From assembly GCA_949500635.1 (NCBI GenBank), contig CATAWQ010000014.1, positions 1 to 17,283 of the forward strand: a DNA stretch of 17,283 bases. Direction: 5' to 3'. Source of the DNA: an uncultured Mycoplasmatota bacterium. GTDB lineage: Bacteria; Bacillota_I; Bacilli_A; Mycoplasmatales; Mycoplasmoidaceae. Under the pieces are notes generated by a model. That model searched no databases. It worked only from the letters and a program-made list of their open reading frames with translations, and was not told where the DNA came from. Made by a program: the position numbers and the translations under genes. Of the stretch, positions 9,317-16,453 are shown piece after piece (the first letter of the stretch is position 1; each line of letters starts with the position of its first letter).

Positions 9317-10141
9317 ATGCGTAGCAAAGCAATTGAGTTTTCCAATATTACTTTTGGTTACACAAAAGATATGATCAACTTAGATGATGTTTCATTTACT
9401 ATTTTCGAAAACGAATATGTTTGTATTATTGGACACAATGGTTCAGGGAAATCTACATTATCTAAAGTGTTAACTGGATTGCTAAAACCCCAAAGAGGAA
9501 TAATTAAGTTATTTAATCAAGTTATTAATCAACAAAACTTAAAACACTTACGTGATAATGTAGGTATTGTTTTTCAAAATCCTGATAATCAGTTTATTGG
9601 TTTAACCCCAGAAGATGACATTGCTTTTGGTTTAGAGAATCGTAAAGTCAACCCTAAACAAATGAAAAAGATTATTTGACAAGTTGTAAGAGCCATCAAC
9701 ATTGTTGATCTATTAAAACTTGATGCTCAAACGCTATCAGGTGGTCAGAAACAAAGGGTAGCAATTGCTTCTGTGTTAGCTATTAACCCAAAAATTATTA
9801 TTTTTGATGAATCCACATCAATGCTCGATCCACGTGGTAAGGCTGAATTAAAGGAATTAATGTTGTTACTTAAAAACAAGTATCATAAAACTGTTGTAAG
9901 CATTACTCATGATATGGAAGAAGTAGTAAATGCAGACAAGGTAGTAATTTTAAAAGCTGGTAAATTACAAAAAGTTGGCTCACCAGCAGAAGTGTTTGAA
10001 GACGAAAAATTCTTAAAAGAAATTCAGCTTGATATTCCTTTTAATTTAGACTTATCTAAACAACTAAGTGCTAAAATCAAAAATATTAAACCCAGTTTAA
10101 AGCTAGAAAATTTAATTAGTCAACTATATGCCACAAAATAA
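9317..10141 (+). CDS. ecfA1: ECF transporter ATPase EcfA1
   Basis: One of two ATPases that drive energy-coupling-factor importers of vitamins and other micronutrients. The 274-residue protein has Walker A GHNGSGKST (39-47), Q-loop VFQNPDNQ (85-92), signature LSGGQ (140-144), Walker B IIIFDEST (160-167) and the switch His in SITHD. DEST in Walker B rather than DEPT is typical of the EcfA1 type. A TGA Trp at residue 121 lies in frame. It overlaps ecfA2 by 14 bases. No substrate-binding S component lies in the window, so the module is presumably of the shared (group II) kind serving several S components encoded elsewhere. Confidence 0.95.
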
Positions 10142-11030
10142 TCAAGTTAAAATTAAAGATTTAAAAATAGTTTTTGATGAGGGTACACCCAATCAAAAAG
10201 TTATTTTTGAACAATCCTCTAAAACATTTAACTCAGATAAAATTCATTTTATTATTGGTAATTCTGGAAGTGGCAAAACAACATTATTGTCTCACTTTAA
10301 TGGTTTATTAAAATCAAAATACGGCGACATCTTTATTAGTGACCTTTCTATTTTAGGAAAAAAGAAAAAAATCAAAAAAATTAAGAAATTAAGAAAGAAA
10401 GTTGGAATGGTATTCCAATTTCCCGAATATCAATTATTCAAGGATACAATCGAAAAAGATATTATGTTTGGTCCTGTTAATTTAGGCGTTCCAAAAGAAA
10501 CTGCAAAAAAACGTGCTAAAAAATATCTTAATATGTTAGGATTAGATGATTCATTTTTGCAACGTTCTCCATTTAACTTATCAGGTGGACAAAAACGTAG
10601 AGTTGCGTTAGCTGGTATTTTAGCCATTGAACCTGATATTATTATTTTTGATGAACCAACAGCAGGGTTGGACCCGGCAGGAGAAAAAGATATGATGAAT
10701 ATCATATTGCATCTAAAAAAGCTTGGTAAAACAATTTATGTTATTACCCATGTGATGGATCAAGTTTTATGGGTTGGAGATGAAGTTACTGTTATTGGTA
10801 ATAAAAAAATCTTAGCTTCTGGAACACCATACGATATTTTTACTGATAATAAATTAATTTATGAAAATTTTTTAGATAAACCAAAAGTAATTAAAGTTGT
10901 TGAAGAACTTGTTAAAATTGATGTTAAATTTAATCAACTATATCAAATGAGACCAAAAAACGTAGAACAATTAGCAGATTCCATTTATGAGATAATAAAT
11001 AATACCTCTAGGAAAGGATATGATGAATAA
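10128..11030 (+). CDS. ecfA2: ECF transporter ATPase EcfA2
   Basis: This is the second ATPase of the heterodimer with EcfA1. In its 300 residues are Walker A GNSGSGKTT (44-52), Q-loop VFQFPEYQLF (95-104), signature LSGGQKRR (151-158), Walker B IIIFDEPTAGLDPAG (171-185), and the switch His in VITHVMDQV. The Q-loop sequence FPEYQLF is characteristic of EcfA2. A very lysine-rich stretch (about 78-91) precedes the Q-loop. The start ATG at 10128 lies inside the end of ecfA1 with no ribosome binding site, and the stop TAA shares one base with the ATG of ecfT, so the three subunits should be translated in a coupled way. Confidence 0.95.
   Translation: MPQNNQVKIKDLKIVFDEGTPNQKVIFEQSSKTFNSDKIHFIIGNSGSGKTTLLSHFNGLLKSKYGDIFISDLSILGKKKKIKKIKKLRKKVGMVFQFPEYQLFKDTIEKDIMFGPVNLGVPKETAKKRAKKYLNMLGLDDSFLQRSPFNLSGGQKRRVALAGILAIEPDIIIFDEPTAGLDPAGEKDMMNIILHLKKLGKTIYVITHVMDQVLWVGDEVTVIGNKKILASGTPYDIFTDNKLIYENFLDKPKVIKVVEELVKIDVKFNQLYQMRPKNVEQLADSIYEIINNTSRKGYDE
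11010..11017 (+). promoter_or_regulatory. Shine-Dalgarno site for ecfT
   Basis: AGGAAAGG lies 12 bases before the ecfT ATG at 11030, inside the end of ecfA2. It is one of only two clear ribosome binding sites in the window. Two closer ATGs (11020, 11023) are in another frame. Confidence 0.5.
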
Positions 11031-12160
11031 TGAATAATTTTTCTAATTTTATTCACAGCAAAACTTTCATGCACCAAATGAATCCATCATTAAAATTGAT
11101 GATTACTATTTTTTTAATAGTGATGATATTTTTACCTATTGGATTTTTTGGTCAATTAATATGTTTATTGATTGTTCTTCCATTATGATTTTCTGCTAAA
11201 TTACCGTGAAAAAGATTGAAAGCTATCATAATTTCATGTGGTGTAATGTTTGCTTTGCTTTTCTTAATTAATTGAATTGCTTTTAAATCACCTTCACTAA
11301 TTTATTTGAGCAATAATATTCATTGATTGTTTTTTTATGGTGATTATGGAATATTTGGTAAAAATGTTATTACAAATGTTAAAACATCAAATAACGAATT
11401 TACTTACCCTTTTTTTATGGCTCCAACTAATTTCCATTTCTTATCTGGATATTTATGAGGAGGTAATGTAGACACATCATGTTTGTATACTATAAAACCA
11501 ACTGATAGTTCTATTTCATATATCTCGATAGTATCTGATGATTTTGCAAGTATTCCTGGTGTAGCTCAAAATCATACTCTATACTTATATTACACTAAAA
11601 ACTGATATTGCTTATCTTCTGATGTAGTCACCAATACAACATATATCACAATTAAGATTTTCTTAATGGTTATGATTGTTTCGCTGTTAGCATCTACAAC
11701 TTCTAGTGTCCAATTAACTTTTGCAATTGAAGATATTTTAACTCCATTAAAATATTTAAAAGTTCCAGTAAATGAATGATCAATGACAATTTCAATTGCT
11801 ATTAGATTTGTTCCGTCACTTCTTGAAGAATCACAAAAGATTCTTAAAGCTCAAGCCTCAAGAGGAGTTGACTTTTCAAATGGTAATTTTAAAGATAAAA
11901 TTAAAGCGATTGTTTCTTTAGTGGTTCCAATGTTTAGTGTTGCTTTTCATAAAGCAGATGATTTAGCAAATGCAATGGAAGCTCGTTCATACAATCCAAG
12001 ATATTCAAGAACAAGATATCGTAGTTATTCTATCAAATGATATCAATGAATATTCTTCTTATTTATTACAATATTACTAGGTTTTATGATAACATTTACA
12101 GCATTTAATTGCGTATTTGCTCCATTTTCATGAGTGGAAGCTATAACTGTATTGGGATAA
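11030..12160 (+). CDS. ecfT: ECF transporter membrane subunit EcfT
   Basis: EcfT is the membrane scaffold linking the EcfA1A2 ATPases to the S component. The frame is held open by many TGA Trp codons and gives 376 residues, roughly 110 more than Bacillus-type EcfT. Membrane helices appear at about 21-58 and 63-84, then a polar stretch with several Asn, Thr, Tyr and Trp (about 90-205) with no counterpart in the Bacillus protein, then a helix at 207-222. The cytoplasmic coupling region carries the two short motifs that contact the ATPases, here SRG (277-279) and ARS (318-320) in place of the usual ARG pair, and a last helix lies near 339-360. Start by stop-start overlap (TAATG) with ecfA2. truA follows after one base. 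Confidence 0.92.
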
Positions 12161-12161
12161 T

Positions 12162-12884
12162 ATGAATTACAAGGTAACATTAGCATATGATGGAAGTAAG
12201 TTTCATGGATGAGCTAAACAACCGAATGTAGTGACTGTTCAGCAAACTATCAGCAATGCTTTAAAGAAAATTTTAAAAGAAGAAGTTAATATTATTGGAG
12301 CTGGACGAACAGATGCATATGTGCATGCTATAAGTCAAGTATTTAGTTTAAAAACTAAACAGAATTTAATTAATATGAATTTTAAAAAAGCAATTAACGA
12401 TCTGTTACCAAAATCTATAAGAATTAAATCTGTTAAAATAGTTAATGATAATTTTAATGCTCAACATTTTGCATTAAACAAAACATATAAATATGTTATA
12501 AACACGGCTTCATATGACTTATTTAATAATGACTATTTATACAACTACAACAAAAAAATTAATGTTTCCTTATTAAAAAAAGCTTCAAAAGCATTATTAG
12601 GTAAACATGATTTTTTATCATTTAGTACTAGCGAATTAAAAGATACTATTAGGATAATTAATTCAATATCTTTTAAAAAAGATAAGAATTTGTTAATTAT
12701 CAGAATTAATGGGAATGGTTTTTTAAGAAATCAAGTAAGAATGATTGTTGGATCTTTATTAGATATTAATGAAAATAAAAAAGACAAAAACTCACTAGAA
12801 GTATTGTTGACTAATCCTAAAAAAGGAAGCTGTATTAGAAAGGCTCCTGGATCTGGTTTGTATCTAGAAAAAATTAATTATTAA
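12162..12884 (+). CDS. truA: tRNA pseudouridine(38-40) synthase TruA
   Basis: TruA isomerises uridines 38-40 in the anticodon stem-loop of many tRNAs. The 240-residue protein starts MNYKVTLAYDGSKFHGW (the W is TGA) and has the catalytic Asp51 in GAGRTDAYVHA (46-56), then KTYKYVI and FLRNQVRMIVGSL, both conserved in the family. Length is normal. The ATG follows the ecfT stop after one base, so the gene is the last of ecfA1-ecfA2-ecfT-truA, an order also found in Bacillus. A strong two-way terminator begins two bases after the stop. Confidence 0.96.
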
Positions 12885-12886
12885 AA

Positions 12887-12910
12887 AAACTCACATGAGT
12901 TTGTGAGTTT
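12887..12910. terminator. Bidirectional terminator between truA and yebC
   Basis: AAACTCACA (12887-12895) pairs perfectly with TGTGAGTTT (12902-12910) around the loop TGAGTT. On the plus strand a TTTATT tract closes the truA operon; on the minus strand the stem is followed by a run of T, ending yebC. The yebC stop codon (12909-12911) sits inside the stem. Confidence 0.8.
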
Positions 12911-13622
12911 ATTCAGGATCGTAATTACTTACAACAGATTGGATGTCATCATCATCTTCACATGAAGCAATAAAACGATCATATTTTTCCTTAACATTAT
13001 TAGGTAATGAAGTAATAATATTTTGACTAATCATTTTAATATCTGCTTCAAAGATATTAAATCCTGCAGATTTTAAAGCGTCCTTTACTTTATAAAAATC
13101 ATCAGATTCAGTTAATACTTGAAATGCATCTTCATACTCTATGATATCAACTACTTGATATTGCATAGTAGATTCCATAATGCTATCCATATTTGCCTTA
13201 TTATCTTTAACAATAGTAATTACTCCATATTTGTTAAAGAAACTTTTGACACTATTTGCTTTAACAATTTTAGCATCGAATTTTGATAAATATCCTCTTA
13301 AGTTGCTAGCAACCCTATTAGGATTGTCTGTTAATGCATTAACAATAATTTGGATGCCATTAGGACCATAACATTCATATTCTAAAGTAATTAATTCTGA
13401 TTCATCTTTTTGAGAACCATTAATATTTTTTTCAATAGATTCTCTTGATAAATTTTTGCTTAGAGCTTTTTCAATAGCAGCTTTTAATCTTGGATTAGCT
13501 TCTGGATTTGGCCCACCAACTTTTACTGCAGCTTTAATCTCTCTAGCAAGTTTTTGTCAGATTTTTGCATTTTGTTGTTGTTTGCTATTAGTTTGACTAG
13601 CAACCAAGTGTTTACGAGGCAT
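12909..13622 (-). CDS. yebC: YebC/TACO1-family protein
   Basis: Members of this family have been described as transcription regulators (YebC/PmpR) and as translation factors that help ribosomes at proline-rich stretches. The 237-residue protein begins MPRKHLVASQTNSKQQQNAK, the mollicute variant of the usual MAGHSKWANIK start, then IWQKLAREIKAAVKVGGPNP, NPRLKAAIEKA, and YECYGPNGIQIIV. The acidic C-terminal part is normal for the family. Which role applies here cannot be read from the sequence. Only 16 bases separate it from the 3' end of the upstream tRNA-Leu, and the TATAAA inside that gap is too close to the ATG to serve as its promoter, so a tRNA-mRNA transcript cut at the tRNA 3' end is likely. 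A TGA Trp (IWQ) is in frame. Confidence 0.93.
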
Positions 13623-13638
13623 ATTTGTTTATATTAAA

Positions 13639-13725
13639 TGGTGCTCAGAAAGGGACTTGAACCCATAAGATATTGCTATCGGTAGATTTTGAGTCTACTG
13701 CGTCTGCCATTCCGCCACCTGAGCA
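13639..13725 (-). tRNA. trnL: tRNA-Leu (anticodon CAA)
   Basis: On the minus strand an acceptor stem TGCTCAG/CTGAGCA closes an 87-nt class II tRNA with a long variable arm (CGATAGCAATATCTTATGG region). The anticodon stem GTAGA/TCTAC holds loop CTCAAAA, so the anticodon is CAA, reading TTG. GGTTCAAGTCC forms the T-arm, and the terminal CCA is encoded. It lies upstream of yebC on the same strand. Confidence 0.95.
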
Positions 13726-13734
13726 TTTAAATAA

Positions 13735-13740
13735 ATTATA
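13735..13740 (-). promoter_or_regulatory. -10 box of tRNA-Leu (and yebC)
   Basis: TATAAT (complement of 13735-13740) ends 9 bases before the tRNA 5' end. No good -35 is found at the right distance. As yebC has no clear promoter of its own, this box may drive both. Confidence 0.5.
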
Positions 13741-13748
13741 TATGTGTA

Positions 13749-13778
13749 TTGAGTGGATAAATATATAATTTATATAAA
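13749..13778 (+). promoter_or_regulatory. Promoter of ppa
   Basis: TTGAGT (13749-13754) and TATAAA (13773-13778) are 18 bases apart; the ATG follows 11 bases after the -10, giving a leader of about 5 nt and no ribosome binding site. Other AT-only -10 matches overlap, so the exact box is uncertain. Confidence 0.45.
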
Positions 13779-13789
13779 TAAATTATATT

Positions 13790-14344
13790 ATGGAAAAATT
13801 AATATTAAATGTGGTTATCGAAATCCCTAAAAATTCAAAAGTTAAATATGAATATAATAGAAAAACTGGAAAAATTAGTGTAGATAGGATTTTATATGGT
13901 CCATCTACTTATCCGCAAAATTATGGATTTATTCCTGAAGCTTTAGATTGAGACGGTGATGAATTAGATGTATTAGTTATTGCTGATCAAGAATTTATGC
14001 CTGGTGTTGTAGTTCCTACAAGAATCTTGGGAGCAATGGAAATGATAGATGGTGGTGAGACCGATACTAAGTTAATTGGTGTAATTGATTGTGATCCGAG
14101 ATTTAAGGGACACAACAACTTAGCGAGTCTTCCTGAACATTTATTATTAGAAATCAAAGATTTCTTTGAAACATATAAAAGATTGCAAAAAAAACAAGTT
14201 ATTGTTAAAGGTTTCCAAGAAGTTGAATGAGCAACTAAAGAATACCATGAATGTGTTGAACTTATGAATAAATATGGAAAAATTGATAAGGATGTGTTTG
14301 TTCAACAAATGAGAAAAGAGCACCCAGAAAAATATTGTGCTTAA
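13790..14344 (+). CDS. ppa: Inorganic pyrophosphatase (family I)
   Basis: The enzyme splits pyrophosphate released by polymerases, tRNA synthetases and phosphoribosyltransferases such as Apt, pulling those reactions forward. The 184-residue protein has the family I elements: E11 in VVIEIPKNSKVKYEY, YGPSTYPQNYGFIPE (36-50), and the signature DGDELDV (55-61) with three metal-binding Asp residues. The codon before that Asp is TGA (Trp54). A later stretch carries DCDPR. Length matches the bacterial family. The start ATG lies 11 bases after the likely -10, so the mRNA is near-leaderless. Its TAA (14342-14344) interlocks with the stop of rnhC in a TTAA, with no space for a terminator. Confidence 0.96.
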
Positions 14345-15231
14345 TTTAATTCATTAGTTATTTTAAAATGTAGTTTTGCGAATTTAGGTAAATCATTACC
14401 AAGTTTGCATGCTATTTTTTTTATAGAATGATCTACACTACCAAATGGTATTTTAGTTTTTGCTTTAATAGATAATTCTTGTATTTGTCTTTCAAATAAA
14501 ACTCTTGAAATAATAGAAGCTAATGCAACTGCTAAATACTTAACTTCAGCTTTTGGTGTCAAAACATCAATTTTTTTAATTTTAACTTTAGCTTTTTTTA
14601 AATATTCATAATATTTTTTTTCATTAACAAATTGGTCCAAAATAATTTTAATGTTTTTCTTTTCATCAACTTTTTCCAAAACTCTGTTAATAGCTGCATT
14701 ATGGCAGTATGCTTTAATGGCATTAGCGTTTTTTAATTTATTAAATAAATTATTGTATTGTTCTGGGTTTAAAATTGCTGAATCAAATTTAACATTTACT
14801 TTTTTAAATTTTAGTAAATTAGTAAGTTCATCATAAATCTTATGGATTTTAATTGAAGTTAATTTCTTTGAATCATTAACTCCTAAATTATGAATGACTT
14901 GTTCATCTTCTGTTGGAATATAGCAAGCCGTGCAAACTATTCCACCAAAGTAATCACCAGTCCCTACTTCATCACAACCAATAAACGAACAATTAATAGG
15001 GAATTTTGTTTTTGATTTTTCTATAGCATTTATATTTAAAAAAATTAAGATTTTATCGACAGCTTTTCCTTGAATTAATAATTTTTTAGATTTATATAAA
15101 TAAACCTTTGTTTTATCATATTCATACTCATATGCAACATAAATATTTGTAGGAATAATTTGATATTTAGACATTCTTTTTAAAATGTATTCAAACTGTT
15201 TATCACTTAATTGTTTGGAAAAAGAAACCAT
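14341..15231 (-). CDS. rnhC: Ribonuclease HIII
   Basis: RNase HIII removes RNA from RNA-DNA hybrids. The 296-residue length and the signature GCDEVGTGDYFGG (85-97), with catalytic Asp87 and Glu88, separate it from RNase HII. Residues 1-75 are the extra N-terminal domain found in HIII enzymes (TBP-like substrate-binding fold), GVNDSKKLT and KIILDQF carry further active-site-region residues, and ALASIISRVLFE matches the conserved helix. The start ATG at 15231 (MVSFSKQ) is preferred to one 11 codons upstream because the longer form would run through the divergent promoter and into the next gene. A TATAAT lies 9 bases before the ATG, predicting an essentially leaderless mRNA. Confidence 0.94.
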   Translation of the reverse strand: MVSFSKQLSDKQFEYILKRMSKYQIIPTNIYVAYEYEYDKTKVYLYKSKKLLIQGKAVDKILIFLNINAIEKSKTKFPINCSFIGCDEVGTGDYFGGIVCTACYIPTEDEQVIHNLGVNDSKKLTSIKIHKIYDELTNLLKFKKVNVKFDSAILNPEQYNNLFNKLKNANAIKAYCHNAAINRVLEKVDEKKNIKIILDQFVNEKKYYEYLKKAKVKIKKIDVLTPKAEVKYLAVALASIISRVLFERQIQELSIKAKTKIPFGSVDHSIKKIACKLGNDLPKFAKLHFKITNELN

Positions 15232-15235
15232 ATTA

Positions 15236-15247
15236 ATATAATTATAT
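15236..15247. promoter_or_regulatory. Palindromic -10 serving rnhC and the divIVA-like gene
   Basis: ATATAATTATAT is a perfect palindrome containing TATAAT on both strands (15237-15242 plus; complement of 15241-15246 minus). It lies in the 26-base gap between two divergent start codons, 9 bases from the rnhC ATG and 15 from the other ATG. Confidence 0.6.
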
Positions 15248-15257
15248 ATGTACAAAT

Positions 15258-15608
15258 ATGACAAATAAATTAGATCAAATGATGCATGAAATATTGAACA
15301 AAAAGTTCAATAAAAAAATTCATTCAGGATACGATCCTGAAGATGTTGATGCATTTTTTGATTATGTTAATAATTATTTAAGAGAAATTAATGCTCAAGC
15401 CAACACTTTGTTAGTTTCATTACAAAATACCCAAAAAGAAAGAGATTCATTAAATATGGCTGTTAATGAAAAGAACAAAACTATTGAACGTTTACAAAAT
15501 GAAATCGATGAATTAAAAGCAGAAGGTTATAACAACCAGAGATTAAGTAGTGAACTTTCTGAATTAAAAAAGAAAATAGGCAAAATAGAAGAAAAAGAAA
15601 ACAAATAA
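15258..15608 (+). CDS. DivIVA/GpsB-like coiled-coil protein
   Basis: The 116-residue protein resembles the N-terminal membrane-targeting domain of DivIVA/GpsB: KKFNKKIHSGYDPEDVDAFFDYVNNYL (about 15-41) matches the F-x-x-GYd-x-x-eVDaFLd pattern, followed by a heptad-rich, highly charged coiled coil (about 42-112) that ends at the C-terminus. DivIVA proteins sense curved membrane at poles and division sites; GpsB coordinates wall enzymes, which a wall-less mollicute lacks, so a role in division or polarity is inference. Its size is nearer GpsB than DivIVA. It is divergent from rnhC and shares a symmetric promoter core. The leader is about 8 nt with no ribosome binding site. No obvious terminator follows before the convergent lipoprotein gene 94 bases away. 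Confidence 0.75.
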   Translation: MTNKLDQMMHEILNKKFNKKIHSGYDPEDVDAFFDYVNNYLREINAQANTLLVSLQNTQKERDSLNMAVNEKNKTIERLQNEIDELKAEGYNNQRLSSELSELKKKIGKIEEKENK

Positions 15609-15702
15609 TTTTAAATTTATTTAATACCACATTTAATAAACAAAAAAACTTCTTAATAACTCTAAATTTTTTTATAAAGATTTTCTAGTAATGAACTATT
15701 CA

Positions 15703-16335
15703 CTAAGCTGGAGTTCATTCTGAAAAATCAGCAGTGGTTTTCATTTGAATTCAAGTTAACAATTGCTCCGAACTAGCGATTGATCTATTTAAAGATTTAA
15801 CAGTTCCTTTTTTTGGCAGAAAATATTCATCGAATGCATTTGTGTCAATATTTATATTGTTTTCGTATTGAACTGGTAAATCTCAAGCAATATAGTTTAA
15901 TGATCGGCAGTTTCCAAAAGAACCAGCATCAATTTTTTCTAAACTACTTGGGAAAGTTACAGAAGTTAGTTGAAGCGCATCATAGAAACTTACTGAATTA
16001 ATCGAAGAACAATTAGATCCATCAGCAAAAGTTAAATTCTTAATAAAAGATGGAATTTTATTATTAAAAGCATTATCACCAATACTTGTTACACTGGCTG
16101 GAATTTGCATTGTATCGCAAATTCCATCGTATTGTGATAAATCTATACCTGATTTAAATCCATTTAGAACACCAGTAGTTTCATTAATGTCATAAACTTC
16201 ATATGGTAATATTTTTTTATCTACAGGGATTGGTTTACTACTACCACAAGCAGTGGTAGTAAACGGAATTGATGTTGCAAACCCAATTCCAGATGTAATA
16301 CATAAAACAGTTTTTAGTAATTTTTTATTTTTCAT
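15703..16335 (-). CDS. BspA-like leucine-rich-repeat lipoprotein (copy 1)
   Basis: A predicted surface lipoprotein of 210 residues. The N-terminus MKNKKLLKTV plus a hydrophobic segment ends in the lipobox FTTTAC with Cys30, so it should be lipidated and anchored outside the membrane. Residues from about 75 show BspA/Treponema-type LRR (LRR_5) units: ASVTSIGDNAF, FPSSLEKIDAGSFGNCRSL. A C-terminal block (about 150-210: INIDTNAF, GTVKSLN, LLTWIQ, FSEWTPA; W codons are TGA) resembles that of copy 2. BspA-like proteins elsewhere bind host matrix or other cells; function here is unproven. The ATG at 16335 has a strong AGGAG 8 bases upstream. An 18-base A-run lies just upstream of its -10. It shares 106 identical bases with copy 2 but has fewer repeats. 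Confidence 0.85.
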
Positions 16336-16343
16336 ATTTTTTT

Positions 16344-16348
16344 CTCCT
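16344..16348 (-). promoter_or_regulatory. Strong Shine-Dalgarno site of lipoprotein copy 1
   Basis: AGGAG (complement of 16344-16348) sits 8 bases before the ATG at 16335. It fixes the start codon and stands out in a window where nearly all other genes lack such a site. Confidence 0.8.
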
Positions 16349-16357
16349 ATTTGTATA

Positions 16358-16385
16358 TTTATACTCGTTTTTTTTTTTTTTTTTT
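16358..16385 (-). promoter_or_regulatory. Promoter with A18 homopolymer upstream of -10 (putative phase switch)
   Basis: On the minus strand 18 consecutive A (complement of 16368-16385) are followed by CGAG and TATAAA (complement of 16358-16363). Transcription from this box would start just before the AGGAG site. The A-run fills the place of the -35/-10 spacer, and no fixed TTGACA-like -35 is seen. Length changes by slipped-strand replication would move upstream sequence relative to the -10, as known for Vlp lipoprotein genes of Mycoplasma hyorhinis. Confidence 0.65.
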
Positions 16386-16396
16386 GCAGAAACTTG

Positions 16397-16436
16397 GGAA
16401 AATAATAAAAATGCACCCAAATTGCTTTGAGTACAT
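16397..16436 (-). terminator. Terminator of lipoprotein copy 2
   Basis: On the minus strand ATGTACTCAAA (complement of 16426-16436) pairs with TTTGGGTGCAT (complement of 16411-16421), 11 bp with two G-T wobbles, around a GCAA (GNRA) loop, followed by TTTTATTATTTT. It separates the two lipoprotein genes into independent transcription units. Confidence 0.8.
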
Positions 16437-16453
16437 TTATTTAATTAAATTAA

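Noticed and set aside
15232..15264. rnhC start 11 codons upstream
   Set aside because: The extension would cross the palindromic promoter and overlap the divergent gene; MVSFSKQ fits the family start.
15690..15719. Stem AATGAACT/AGTTCATT over the stop codon of lipoprotein copy 1
   Set aside because: The loop is 14 bases and neither strand has a T-tract directly after the stem, so it is not called a terminator, though it may be a weak 3' structure.
16336..16416. Lipoprotein copy 1 starting upstream, with the A-run encoding lysines
   Set aside because: The signal peptide start with AGGAG at correct spacing is at 16335; a start further up would spoil the signal sequence and cross the -10 box.
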